This document shows, piece after piece, positions 20,158-29,053 of a stretch of 64,000 bases of DNA. The translations under genes were made by a program, and so were the position numbers. The stretch covers positions 62,001 through 126,000 of the forward strand of contig CBDFNN010000004.1 of assembly GCA_965250215.1 (NCBI GenBank), given 5' to 3'. Within the stretch, counting starts at the first letter, position 1. Every line of letters begins with the position of its first letter. Source of the DNA: CBDFNN01 sp965250215. Lineage in GTDB: Bacteria; Bacteroidota; Rhodothermia; Rhodothermales; DATKEJ01. The notes under the pieces are model-generated. The model saw only the letters and a program-made list of their open reading frames with translations, ran no database searches and was not told where the DNA came from.

Positions 20158-22164
20158 CTATCTCGGTATCGTGATCAAGAAACGCGCTCCTTCTTCGGAT
20201 TCCTCCAAGACAAGCTTTCCGCCATGGCCCAGAGTCACCAACTCGTAGGACAAGGAGAGACCAAGTCCAGAGCCTTTCCCGATTGGTTTCGTCGTGAAGA
20301 AGGGATCGAAAATTTTGTTCTTGATACTCTCTGGAATGCCTAATCCATTGTCAGAGACGCGCAATAAAGCATCTTTACCCTTTGAGTGAGTCGATATCTC
20401 GATCCGGGCCATATCAGGTCCCAAGCTCTGCCTCGCTTTTAGCGCTAAAGACTGAAACGAGTTCGACATCAAATTAAGTATTACTCTCTGTATGTCCTGG
20501 CGTATTAGACTCACGTCACCCAATCCTTCCTCAAGATCGAGATCGATTTCCAACTCACCTGTTAGACCCATCGTCATTCTGTTATTCCTAGCAATTGAAA
20601 CCGACTCTGTAACAAGCTCATTAAAGTCGACGATTTCCTTGTCGCTATTTTTCTCGACCATCGCGTGCTCCTCCATTTTTGTGACGATGTCACTGGCACG
20701 ATTTCCATGTCTAATAATAGCCTCGGCGTTTCCTTTCATTCGATCAAGAACCTCTCCGAATTCAGCGTAGAGCTCCCTTTTCTTTGACAAGGCTTCTTCC
20801 AACTCCTCGGTCAACTCATTATTCAATTCGGCAAAGTTGTTAACGAAATTGATAGGAGTCTTGATCTCATAAGCGATGCCCGCGGCTAGTTGGCCTAGAC
20901 TTGCGACTTTTTCAGCGTGGACTAATCTTGACTGGGCCATCTGCAATTCATCCAAGGCCGACTCTGCCTCTGATTTTGCTGCTTCGAGTGCTACGAAATC
21001 CTCATATCTCGTGTAGGCTACATGAAAAACGCTTGCCATCTCTTGCACGAGATCGAAATGTACATCAGTCATCGACTCCTCTGAACCGATATATAGCATA
21101 CCCTGCCCAAAAGGCACAAATTGTAGCGTCAATTTCTCAGGCACCTCCTTATGGCCAAGATAGCCTGCCACATCATCGATAAGACCTTGCTCCTTTAGCT
21201 TGCTGATCCACTCGTTGAAGCGCTCTCGATTCCAAGTTTCCTGATAGGGCTCCCTCTTTTTCCACTGAGTTAAGGCTTTCTGCGCAAAATCTGCATCGGC
21301 AATTGGGATGGAAAATTGTGCAAGTCTTTCGCCCTCTGGACTCGTTAAATAGATGTCGATCGCTTCCTTGTCTTCTTCGAAGATGAAAATCCCGCATCGC
21401 AAAAAAGGGAGGCCAAGATTTTTGATTTCTGTCCAAAGGACGGGCGGAATGTATTCTATATCATGGGAGGTCCGCATCCCGGCGACCACGGCTTGAATCC
21501 GATTCAGCGCGGCTTTTCTTTGCGCAAGCCTGGCTCTCTCTTCGATCTTGATAAGATCTTGGTATCGTGTGTAAGTCAGATGGAAGGACTGGGCAAACTT
21601 CTTGAGAACTGTCCCTTCTTGCTCTTCGAGATCTCGGGCGGCCACCGCAAACAATCCACCTTGTTCAAAGCCGAAATAATTGATGACTTGCTTTTCGGGG
21701 AAGGAGTCGGAGAATTGAGCGATCTCTAACTCAGTGTAGACCAGCTTCAGGAAAGAAAGCAGTCCTTCTCCACTTAGTTCAAATTTGAACCATTCGATTT
21801 GTTTTTCCCAAGCCGCATAGAGAGCCTGATACTCCGGCTTCTCGGTGAAATCGACGTGGCCTGTGACCTGAACAACGCTGCCCTCTGGTGTAAAGGATGT
21901 AGCCCAAGCTTCTCCATTGTTGATGTCATGCACGATTCCAATCCCACATCGAAGAAGTGGTAGGCCCAGCGTTTGAAGCTCATCGAACATTTTTCCTGTG
22001 ACATCGAGTACGTCCTCGCTCTTTCTCATTCCAATGGATCTAGCTCGCACTTTCTCGAGCGAAATTTCGATCTCGAGTTGGCGTTCCAAGTTGGCTAGAC
22101 GGGATGGCAGGTCTAGCGAGTCTGGATTATCTGTCGAGTCTATCCTTTCCGGTGTTTTTGGCAT
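20158..22164 (-). CDS. Histidine-kinase-like protein with His-to-Tyr change in the H-box
   Basis: 668 residues from ATG 22164 (a TTG 42 bases further upstream is less likely). It has a coiled segment, two related GAF-like sensor regions that share (L)GLPLLRCGI-type text (about 60-205 and 225-400), a second coiled coil, then dimerization and ATPase domains. The H-box reads GIAYEIKTP where the family has GIAHEIKTP, so the phospho-acceptor would be Tyr432 (codon TAT at 20871-20869, one change from CAT). The ATPase boxes are intact: LNLMSNS, DNGLGIP, FDPFFTTK and GSGLGLSLSY. No response regulator gene is adjacent. It may be a pseudokinase that binds ATP and senses, or a recent mutation. Confidence 0.88.
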   Translation of the reverse strand: MPKTPERIDSTDNPDSLDLPSRLANLERQLEIEISLEKVRARSIGMRKSEDVLDVTGKMFDELQTLGLPLLRCGIGIVHDINNGEAWATSFTPEGSVVQVTGHVDFTEKPEYQALYAAWEKQIEWFKFELSGEGLLSFLKLVYTELEIAQFSDSFPEKQVINYFGFEQGGLFAVAARDLEEQEGTVLKKFAQSFHLTYTRYQDLIKIEERARLAQRKAALNRIQAVVAGMRTSHDIEYIPPVLWTEIKNLGLPFLRCGIFIFEEDKEAIDIYLTSPEGERLAQFSIPIADADFAQKALTQWKKREPYQETWNRERFNEWISKLKEQGLIDDVAGYLGHKEVPEKLTLQFVPFGQGMLYIGSEESMTDVHFDLVQEMASVFHVAYTRYEDFVALEAAKSEAESALDELQMAQSRLVHAEKVASLGQLAAGIAYEIKTPINFVNNFAELNNELTEELEEALSKKRELYAEFGEVLDRMKGNAEAIIRHGNRASDIVTKMEEHAMVEKNSDKEIVDFNELVTESVSIARNNRMTMGLTGELEIDLDLEEGLGDVSLIRQDIQRVILNLMSNSFQSLALKARQSLGPDMARIEISTHSKGKDALLRVSDNGLGIPESIKNKIFDPFFTTKPIGKGSGLGLSLSYELVTLGHGGKLVLEESEEGARFLITIPR

Positions 22165-22493
22165 GGAAAATCGAAGGAGGTCAATCAGCCGGTCGGCTTT
22201 TACCAATCAATGTGATTCAATAAGATGGCAATTAATACCAAATTTCGCACCTAATACAGCCGAAATTGCCAGGATATATAGAATAAGCTATATCAGTAGT
22301 ACTCACCAATCTTTAAATGCCACTCTCTGGAAGTGATATCACAGCTTGCTCCTTTTAATGGATTCTGTGTTTAGCTCCTCTTCTTTTATTTCCAAAACAA
22401 GTACTATTCCTTTTTCCTACATTTGAACATTGACCATCCAAATGGTCAAGACTATCACCACCATTTTCTTCATCACCCTAAAACAAACTTGTT
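22165..22493. other. Intergenic spacer between divergent genes
   Basis: About 330 AT-rich bases between the kinase (minus) and the small membrane protein (plus). Promoters for both should lie here. No array, hairpin or additional gene is convincing. Confidence 0.35.
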
Positions 22494-22907
22494 ATGGACA
22501 TTCAAAAAACTCTCCTGGCTACTTTAGCGGGCTTTGTCGGCTTATTTGGTCTAGGATATTTGATCTATGTATTAATTATGCCTTCTCCGCCCATATTAGT
22601 GGCGGGCGCTGATGCCGGAAATTTCAGAGAGTATATTGCTGGAATAATAGCTTTTGAGGTTCTCTATTCACTTCTGCTAGTCATCATATTTGGAAGATGG
22701 GCAGGCATAAAAACCTTGAACACTGGGTTAAAGGCGGGGGCTCTTATCGGACTCCTATTAGGACTATGTACCGGACTCTGGAATTATTCGACATTTACTC
22801 TATTTAATCCCAATGTTATTTGGTGGATGGCGCTTACTTTTGCCCTCCGTTTTGCTGTTGCAGGCGGTTTGATAGCTTGGGTTCTGGGTAGAGAAGTAAG
22901 TGAATAA
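22494..22907 (+). CDS. Small four-helix membrane protein, DUF1761-like
   Basis: 137 residues with four hydrophobic helices (about 8-28, 45-68, 80-100, 112-132). A loop with FREYIAGIIAFEVLYSLLL and the pairing of two similar helix pairs (K-x-GA-x-IGLLLG, RFAVAGGLIAWVLG) resemble the DUF1761 family of bacterial integral membrane proteins, whose function is unknown. A polar loop GADAGNFRE lies between helices 1 and 2. No operon partner is obvious, since the next gene is on the other strand. Confidence 0.65.
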   Translation: MDIQKTLLATLAGFVGLFGLGYLIYVLIMPSPPILVAGADAGNFREYIAGIIAFEVLYSLLLVIIFGRWAGIKTLNTGLKAGALIGLLLGLCTGLWNYSTFTLFNPNVIWWMALTFALRFAVAGGLIAWVLGREVSE

Positions 22908-23116
22908 ATATACTTGTGTTCGTGTTGTCCTAAGGGCTTTGTGAAGGATTTGACACAAATCTCAGTGTGCGATCGGCCTCTTCTCTTGAGATGCCCTGTA
23001 CAAACTTCTGAGGACTCCCAAAGCGATGTCTAAGCGCATAGTATAGAAGCCGAATGAGTTCTGTACTATGCAGCTTGGCGATTCTTTCTCCAGGTAAGCC
23101 TGACTAGCTAGCCCAA

Positions 23117-23692
23117 TCATTCTACCAAGTAAACCTCGAGATCGGCGGAGGTGTCTACGATGATGCTCTCGTTCGCCTTTGTTGGGATTACCCGACCCGT
23201 GAAAGTTGGGGCGATCGGGAATTCTCTGTTACCGCGATCTATCAAAACCAGAAGTTGAATAGATCGAGGTCGACCACAATGCACGATGGCATCGAGAGCG
23301 GCCCGCACGGTTCGTCCCGTAAAGAGTACGTCGTCCACAAGAACTACATTTCGATCCGTCATATCGCGCTTCAGAGGGGCTGGTAGCTCTGATTCATTCA
23401 GGCTGGGCTGATCGTCTCGATATGGTCTAGTATCCAAAGACAAATAATCTATCTGGACACCTAATATCTTGTTGAGTCGCTCGGAAAGTGCTTTAGCTAA
23501 ATCGACGCCCGTTTTCTCGATACCAACTAGCTCGATGCTTTCGTGTCCTTTGTTTCGCTCAATTATTTCGCAGGCCAAGCGGTCCAAAATCCGTCCTACC
23601 TGATTTGAGCTGAGAACAGTTTGTCGATCCTTTTGCACGGAGTGTGTAGGCAAGCGGTGGCTTATTGGAACATCGCTTTGATGCTGCCCCAA
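23117..23692 (-). CDS. pyrR: PyrR bifunctional regulator/uracil phosphoribosyltransferase
   Basis: 191 residues from the ATG at 23692, which overlaps the upstream gene by 31 bases. A GTG at 23638 would give 173 residues, nearer the family's usual size and clear of the overlap. The PRPP-binding loop is VVLVDDVLFTGRTVRAAL and the flexible-loop region is SLDTRPYRDD. In many bacteria PyrR binds pyr mRNA to control attenuation and also has weak UPRTase activity. No pyr biosynthetic gene or recognisable anti-terminator is adjacent, so its RNA target must be elsewhere, or the enzyme activity is the main role. Confidence 0.9.
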   Translation of the reverse strand: MGQHQSDVPISHRLPTHSVQKDRQTVLSSNQVGRILDRLACEIIERNKGHESIELVGIEKTGVDLAKALSERLNKILGVQIDYLSLDTRPYRDDQPSLNESELPAPLKRDMTDRNVVLVDDVLFTGRTVRAALDAIVHCGRPRSIQLLVLIDRGNREFPIAPTFTGRVIPTKANESIIVDTSADLEVYLVE

Positions 23693-24081
23693 GTTCGTCG
23701 AACAGCTGTAGGGGTATAATCGACAGCGATGGGCTCAACCATTTGAGTACTTCCATCGATGAAGGTAATTCGTAATCTGTACTCCACCTGCTCATTCGAC
23801 TCGACCTGACTCGCGCCATAGACCGTTCGGTCTCTCCACTCATACTTGAAGTTCGCTCCGCGCGAATTCAAATTGGTCATGACCTTAAACTCGGTGTCAT
23901 ATCGACTTTTCCTTTCGAGCGCATAATCTTTGAGCTCGTCTTCCAAGGAGGCTTTCCAAGAAACGATGACATCGGGTCCATCTGAACGCGCCTCAAAGCT
24001 GCTAAGAACAACTTGAGCCGAGGTCCAGGCGCCCAATAGGACGACCATGGCCACGAGGGATATGTTTCGAAGGATTTTCAC
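23662..24081 (-). CDS. Secreted protein with a fibronectin type III-like domain
   Basis: 139 residues with a signal peptide (about 1-22, ending TSA). The mature part reads as a single beta-sandwich: an early strand LSSFEARSDGPDVIVSWKAS, a middle ALERKSRYDTEFKVM and a later QVEYRLRITFIDGST. These are the usual landmarks of an FN3-like domain (W in strand B, Y-x-L-R in strand F). No catalytic motif is seen. It ends inside the longest reading of pyrR. It is probably periplasmic or surface exposed, with no known role. Confidence 0.6.
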   Translation of the reverse strand: MKILRNISLVAMVVLLGAWTSAQVVLSSFEARSDGPDVIVSWKASLEDELKDYALERKSRYDTEFKVMTNLNSRGANFKYEWRDRTVYGASQVESNEQVEYRLRITFIDGSTQMVEPIAVDYTPTAVRRTWGSIKAMFQ

Positions 24082-24273
24082 GACTACAGTATACTACACC
24101 AATATGAGATACGCACGCCTAGTTTCCGCTGAAAACGTAAATATAAAATCTGGCCCAATTCATGGCTGAGATCACTCCCAGAATGCACTGAGCCTGCCTA
24201 TTCCATAATGATAGACACTTTCGATCCCATTTTATTTCGGATTGGGATTTCAGCTAGTACGGCTTGGTCGCGC

Positions 24274-24669
24274 TTAGCTAAATGAGATAGCAAAACTGTC
24301 TCCGACGGAGTTTGCCGGCACAGCAAGACATTCTGATGATCTCAAATCGCTATGTCTCATCTTGAAAAGACCATCACCTAGAAGCCTATCCTCCGAGTCG
24401 ATTTTGAAAAGAAGAGAGAAAGACTGCCGACGCTCGAATTTGGCAGGTAGATTTTTCGAGCTGACTCCCAGATCGACGAGAACCGCCTCAACGATATTGT
24501 CATCGTTTTCGAAGATGAATTTTGAGCCCAATAGAGACTCAAAGTCGCCTGCCTGTAAAAATCTTCTATCATTTTTAAGTGCAAGAGGAGTGACGGCTAA
24601 GCCGACCATGCCTGTTGCGCCCATTGATATGAACCTTCTTCGCCCTAGTGCTAATTCCTTAATATCCAT
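24274..24669 (-). CDS. Tat-exported small protein, DUF6916-like
   Basis: 131 residues. The N-terminus GRRRFISMGATGMVGLAV carries a twin-arginine motif (RRRF) followed by a hydrophobic stretch, so export by the Tat system is likely. The mature part has a small beta-rich region (FESLLGSKFIFE, then FSLLFKIDSED), as in short Tat-substrate proteins of the DUF6916 kind, whose function is unknown. The assignment rests on the overall pattern and could be wrong. It stands alone, between the FN3 gene and the Fur-family gene. Confidence 0.55.
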   Translation of the reverse strand: MDIKELALGRRRFISMGATGMVGLAVTPLALKNDRRFLQAGDFESLLGSKFIFENDDNIVEAVLVDLGVSSKNLPAKFERRQSFSLLFKIDSEDRLLGDGLFKMRHSDLRSSECLAVPANSVGDSFAISFS

Positions 24670-24845
24670 GTGGTAATAATTCTTATTCCGTACTCAATCG
24701 CTATGCTAGTGGCGAAAGAGAATGAAACAGTTAAAATAGATCTGATGAACAATAATATAATAGGGTCAAAGGATCGTAAGAATCAAGAATGAGCTTGCTC
24801 CGGACAGAAACTCAAAAAGGTAAAATGTGCCAAGTGAATTGCGGG

Positions 24846-25346
24846 CTAACTGACCGCGTTCGCCTTATTGGGACAGGATTCTCGTTTGCATCGACCATAG
24901 AATTCCAAGGAGTGATGCTGAACATCCACCTCATAGATTTCTTCCACCATATTTTGAATTGACTGAATGCGGGGGTCGCAGAATTCCATGAGCTTATTGC
25001 AATCGAGACAAATCAGGTGATCGTGCTGCCAGTAGCCGAAGGATTTTTCGTACTTCGCCAAGTTCGAACCGAATTGATGCCTACCTACCAAGTTGCAGTT
25101 CACAAGCAATTCCAAGGTATTGTAGACCGTCGCTCTACTTACTCGGATACCTGCCAATTTGAGATTCGAAAAGAGCTGATCGGCATCGAAGTGACCCTCA
25201 AAGGAATAGACCTCATCGAGTACCAAAAGTCTCTCTTTGGTACTTCGCAGACCCTGATCCGTCAAATGCTGTTGAAAAAGGCCACGGACTTTATCCATGA
25301 CAAAATCCGGGGTCGCATGGGATGACTTGACTTTAGCAGAGGGCAT
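24846..25346 (-). CDS. Fur-family metal-responsive repressor
   Basis: 166 residues. A winged helix (about 30-100, with HFDADQLFSNLK and VSRATVYNTLELLV) is followed by the dimerization and metal-binding domain with WQHDHLICLDC and CKRESCP, so both CxxC-type zinc-site halves are present (C-x2-C and C-x4-C). The family includes Fur, Zur and PerR, and the motifs do not separate them here. Near the RND metal system in the window but 20 kb away, so no direct link is claimed. The spacer downstream contains short repeats, described separately. Confidence 0.88.
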   Translation of the reverse strand: MPSAKVKSSHATPDFVMDKVRGLFQQHLTDQGLRSTKERLLVLDEVYSFEGHFDADQLFSNLKLAGIRVSRATVYNTLELLVNCNLVGRHQFGSNLAKYEKSFGYWQHDHLICLDCNKLMEFCDPRIQSIQNMVEEIYEVDVQHHSLEFYGRCKRESCPNKANAVS

Positions 25347-25385
25347 GGGCGATGACGTTAGTCCAGGTTCTTTGGGTATTAGCTA

Positions 25386-25408
25386 TCGTTACTCGTCACT
25401 CATTTTTC
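25386..25408 (+). repeat. Dispersed spacer word, also at 20077
   Basis: TCGTTACTCGTC followed by two variable bases and TCATTTTTC occurs here and at about 20077-20099, both in spacers directly after genes. A looser relative (CCATCACTCATCACCCATC) is at about 61285. See findings on short-period repeats. Confidence 0.6.
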
Positions 25409-25480
25409 GTTCCGGAAAATTGATTAACCGAGGGTCCGATTTTCCGATGTTCTGAAAGACAGTAGAACGTTTTACAGGAA

Positions 25481-25508
25481 TTCGGACATTCGGACATTCG
25501 GACATTCG
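25481..25508 (+). repeat. Octamer array TTCGGACA, 3.5 copies
   Basis: Three perfect tandem copies and a half copy end 11 bases before the stop of tmk. One of several 7-8 bp arrays in this window. Confidence 0.85.
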
Positions 25509-25519
25509 ATTTTACTTCG

Positions 25520-26128
25520 CTATCGACTCAGTCTTTCACTTACAATTGTGCAAATCTGTTCTTGAATCTCATCAATCTCCTGCTCCGCATTGATGATCAC
25601 AAACCTTTCGTGGCGAGCAGCCAAATCGAGATAGGCTTTGCGGACTTTATCATAAAAATCGGACTCTGAGCTTTCCATGCGATCCTTATCCCGACCTGAA
25701 ATCCTTTTTCCTGCCTCGACAGGGTCAAGGTCCAAAAGAAAGGTCAGATCCGGAGCAAGACCACCGGTCACTTTGGCGTGAAAATCTTCCGCCCATTCAA
25801 CGGTGACTACTCCTCTCCCCGCCCCTTGATACGCCGTGGTGGAATCGTAGAAGCGATCCAGGATGACAACCTCACCTCTTCCAAGACTTGGATTGACGGC
25901 CTCTTTGACGAGTTGAGCACGTGCCGCCGAAAAGAGTAGCAACTCTGCGAAAGCATCGATTTCGACATCGGTATCTAGCAGCAATGATCTGACTTTTTCT
26001 GAGAGAACAGTCCCTCCTGGCTCCCGATAAACACTAGTATCTCGCCCTTCCTCGTGGAGATATTCTCTCAAGAGCGCGATCTGCGTCGACTTTCCGCAAC
26101 CATCGATTCCTTCAAATGAGATAAGCAA
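25520..26128 (-). CDS. tmk: Thymidylate kinase
   Basis: 202 residues, the normal size. The P-loop is FEGIDGCGKSTQ (5-16), the DRF/DRY motif is ILDRFYDST and the dTMP-binding segment is REPGGT (35-40). The LID region (GRDKDRMESS) places basic residues in the lid. It phosphorylates dTMP to dTDP for DNA synthesis. The start is TTG at 26128; in-frame sequence upstream reaches a stop without an ATG. A 14-bp direct repeat lies directly before this start, so the gene's 5' end may have been altered by the repeat. Confidence 0.95.
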   Translation of the reverse strand: MLISFEGIDGCGKSTQIALLREYLHEEGRDTSVYREPGGTVLSEKVRSLLLDTDVEIDAFAELLLFSAARAQLVKEAVNPSLGRGEVVILDRFYDSTTAYQGAGRGVVTVEWAEDFHAKVTGGLAPDLTFLLDLDPVEAGKRISGRDKDRMESSESDFYDKVRKAYLDLAARHERFVIINAEQEIDEIQEQICTIVSERLSR

Positions 26129-26131
26129 TTT

Positions 26132-26159
26132 GTTCGTGGTTTGTGGTTCGTGGTTTGTG
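26132..26159 (-). repeat. 14-bp tandem duplication abutting the tmk start
   Basis: GTTCGTGGTTTGTG occurs twice in a row and ends three bases before the tmk start codon. Related words are at 28802-28830 (inverse) and at 49441 onwards, the latter again touching a start codon. Confidence 0.8.
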
Positions 26160-26367
26160 GATTTCGAACACAGCGCAATCCGGTATTAGGCATGTCGAAA
26201 TCGAACATAGTTACTTCTGACAAAAATTTTTGGTTTTCCCCGAACACAAGTGTTTTATTCACAATAGCGGAATGGACGCAGAAAGCCATTCACGCTTGTT
26301 AATAGACATTCAGTTCGGTAAATTCCGGTAGTCCAGATAAAGCTGATTCTTTCACGAACACCAAGCT

Positions 26368-27771
26368 ATGTCCTTCTTCGAAGATTTCGAAGACTTCGCC
26401 CGAAACTCGGAATTAGATCAGGTAATTCGTAAGTACGAATCAAGTATTGAAGGCTCTCAGCCTGCCTACTTTGATTCGGAGACTTTAGAGAATATTGCGA
26501 ATTATTACTTCGATCATCAGGAGTTTGAAAAGGCACTTCGCGTTATTAGTCACCTTTTAGATTTACAGCCGATCTCTTCTGATCTTTGGCTGCGCAAGGC
26601 TGTAGTTCTTGGTCAGGTAGACAAACCGAACGAGGGTTTACAAGCGGTTGATAAGGCCTTGGAGATCAATCCAATCGATTCCGAATCACTTTATCAGAAA
26701 GGAATTCTATTGGAGCGAATGAATCAGTCTGAGGAATCGCTCGATTATTTCGATAGGGCTCTCGCCCTTGATCCTATCAATGTCGATTTCAAAGTCGGCA
26801 AGGGAATGGCTCTTTCAAGATTGAGCCGTTTCCAAGATGCGATCGACATTTTGGACCATTGCGCAGACAATTCTCCGGAGCATCAAGATGTGTGGTATGA
26901 ATTGGCTTTTTGCTATGACATGCTGGATCGGTTTGAAAAGAGCTTGGAGTGTTATGACCGGCATCTCGATATTGAACCTTATTCTCAAAACTCTTGGTAC
27001 AATCGAGGAATCATCCTGAACCGATTGAATCGGACTGACGATGCCATCAATTCTTACGATATGGCCATCGCGATACAGGCCGACTTTTCTTCGGCATTGT
27101 ACAATAGAGGGAATGCACTGGCGAGCAAGAAACGTTATCGCGAGGCGATCACCTGCTTTGAGCAGGTCTTAAATATTGAGGGTCGAGATTCGGCCACCTA
27201 CTACAGTATAGGATCGGCCTACGAGGAGATGGGTCGGGTTTCAGAGGCGGCTGCTTATTACAAGGAGGCTGTCAACCATGCACCAGACCACGTGGAAAGT
27301 TGGTTCGGATTGGCACGTTGTCAGGACGCGATGAAAAATCACGAACGAGCTTCGATCTACTATGCGAAGGCTGTCGAGCTCGCTCCCGAGGATTCAGATA
27401 TCTGGAGAGCGAAGGCGGATTCAGAATTCAATGCACGCAAAATTTATCGGTCCATCGATTCTTACCGAACCGTCGTCGGACTGACGCCAGACAAGTCAAC
27501 GGCATGGTTGGATTTTGGCGAGACCCTATTGGAGGCTCGTCATTACGAGGAAGCCTTGAAGGCTTTTGACCAGGTTTTAATCTTGGCTGATCTGAACTCC
27601 GAAGCGCATTTCGGGAAAGGCACCTGTCTTTTGGCTTTGGGAAATTACAGAGAGAGTTTGATTTCATTTCAAAAGTCGATGCAGCTGGATAAGAACAAGG
27701 GTGAGACTTTTAAGACGCTTTATCCCGATCTCTCGGCGAAGCCGTCCATTGCGAGATTACTGAAACTATAG
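26368..27771 (+). CDS. Tetratricopeptide repeat protein
   Basis: 467 residues made almost wholly of TPR helices, about eleven 34-residue repeats between 45 and 450, with repeated W/Y..LG..L...G....A...Y..A....P patterns (for example SLYQKGILLERMNQSEESLD and ALYNRGNALASKKRYREAI). There is no signal peptide or membrane helix, so it is probably cytoplasmic. TPR arrays hold protein partners, and nothing in the sequence names the partner. The N-terminus is acidic and Phe-rich (MSFFEDFEDFARN). It is transcribed away from tmk. Confidence 0.88.
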   Translation: MSFFEDFEDFARNSELDQVIRKYESSIEGSQPAYFDSETLENIANYYFDHQEFEKALRVISHLLDLQPISSDLWLRKAVVLGQVDKPNEGLQAVDKALEINPIDSESLYQKGILLERMNQSEESLDYFDRALALDPINVDFKVGKGMALSRLSRFQDAIDILDHCADNSPEHQDVWYELAFCYDMLDRFEKSLECYDRHLDIEPYSQNSWYNRGIILNRLNRTDDAINSYDMAIAIQADFSSALYNRGNALASKKRYREAITCFEQVLNIEGRDSATYYSIGSAYEEMGRVSEAAAYYKEAVNHAPDHVESWFGLARCQDAMKNHERASIYYAKAVELAPEDSDIWRAKADSEFNARKIYRSIDSYRTVVGLTPDKSTAWLDFGETLLEARHYEEALKAFDQVLILADLNSEAHFGKGTCLLALGNYRESLISFQKSMQLDKNKGETFKTLYPDLSAKPSIARLLKL

Positions 27772-27904
27772 TCGTCAGCCATCAGCTTTCAGTCGACAGA
27801 GGAGAAGAATCGATTTCCCGATGGACCGAATTACTGATCTTCCGAGACTCCGATATTCTGTCCTCCCGACAACCCGACATCCCGAAATTCTGACCTCCTG
27901 ATTT

Positions 27905-28723
27905 ATGTTAGTCTGCCTTCTAGGTCAACCTCTCTCTCATTCGCTATCTCCTACGATCCACAATGCCTCTTTTGCAGCGCAAAAACTTGGTCTGCATTAT
28001 TTCCTGTGTCCGGTAGATAAGGGTCGTCTGCACGTGCCACTTGATATGATTCGGGATGGTCAAATCCTTGGATCAAACGTGACGATTCCGCACAAGAATA
28101 ATGTCATTCCTTTTCTGGATGAGTTGAGTCCTGCGGCAGCTGCAGTTGAGGCGGTCAATACAATTAGTCGAATCGAGAAGGAAGGGAAGGTGATCTTGCG
28201 TGGTGACAACACTGATGTGATTGGCTTTTTGGAAGGTCTACTAGAACACGAAGCTCAGCTGGAAAAGGCGCGAGTATTGGTGTTGGGCACTGGAGGATCG
28301 TCGAGGGCCGTGGTCTATTCTTTACATTCTGCTTTTCCTCAGGCCGCTATTTCAGTTTCAAGCAGAAGTTTAGAAAAGGCTCGAAGCTTTACCGATTCTT
28401 TCGGGAAAAATCTCAAACCCTGTGTTGTCAATGAGCTCTCAGTAGCAGATTTCGACCTAATTGTCAATACGACTCCACTTGGGATGCACCCCCATCTTGA
28501 CGCTTGTCCCGTTCCAGAAGATTGGTCCTTTGGATCAAATCAAATTGTCTATGACTTGATTTACAATCCGGCTGAGACCTTGCTACTTTCAAAAGCCAAA
28601 GCCGGTGGAGCCGTCGCGATCAATGGTCTGGAGATGTTAGTCCAGCAAGCCGCAGCGTCTTACCAAATCTGGACAGGGCAAAACATGGATTTGGATGCCG
28701 CAAAAAGAGCTTTAGCTCTTTGA
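27905..28723 (+). CDS. aroE: Shikimate dehydrogenase
   Basis: 272 residues. Substrate-site motifs are SHSLSPTIHN near the N-terminus, NVTIPHK with the catalytic Lys (about 65) and an Asp in DNTDVIG (about 102). The NADP site is VLGTGGSSRAVVYSL. The family's C-terminal N-G-x-x-ML-x-x-QA pattern is present (NGLEMLVQQA). It reduces 3-dehydroshikimate in the aromatic amino-acid pathway. The other aro genes are elsewhere. Words of the CCGACATCCCGAAATTC kind run right up to its ATG. Confidence 0.95.
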   Translation: MLVCLLGQPLSHSLSPTIHNASFAAQKLGLHYFLCPVDKGRLHVPLDMIRDGQILGSNVTIPHKNNVIPFLDELSPAAAAVEAVNTISRIEKEGKVILRGDNTDVIGFLEGLLEHEAQLEKARVLVLGTGGSSRAVVYSLHSAFPQAAISVSSRSLEKARSFTDSFGKNLKPCVVNELSVADFDLIVNTTPLGMHPHLDACPVPEDWSFGSNQIVYDLIYNPAETLLLSKAKAGGAVAINGLEMLVQQAAASYQIWTGQNMDLDAAKRALAL

Positions 28724-29053
28724 GATTAGAGACTAGAGACTGGAGGCCAGCGAAGGGAGACAGGGGGTTCGACTATTTGATCGCTCTTGTTATATGCCAT
28801 CCAAAACCGCAAACAACGAACCACCAACCATTAAGGTACTTGACTTGCTTCCCGCCTTTGATGGTAGCCAGGCGTTGAAAAAGTGCAACTCTCACGGTTG
28901 AAAAGGTCGTTGAAGAGCCTTGGGCTGCATCATCCATCGGAATATCCGACGATTAGGTGACGCCTTATAGCCTCGCAGAGCTGGTCACGAAGCGAATAGT
29001 GGTAAGAAAAATCAAAGTCAAACAATACGTATATTCGGCTAGCCGAACGAAGC
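28724..29053. other. Spacer with short repeats and small palindromes
   Basis: Starts with tandem words (TAGAGACTAGAGACTGGAG) right after the aroE stop, then a CAAACAACGAACCACCAACC stretch at 28802-28830 that is the inverse of the repeat before tmk. Further on lie two inverted repeats: TCGGA-ATA-TCCGA near 28938 and the 14-bp palindrome at 29034. No gene is seen. Confidence 0.45.
29034..29047. promoter_or_regulatory. 14-bp palindrome just before recJ
   Basis: TTCGGCTAGCCGAA is a perfect palindrome ending 6 bases before the recJ ATG. In RNA it could fold over the start, and in DNA it could be an operator. No partner protein is known, so this is only a candidate. Confidence 0.35.
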
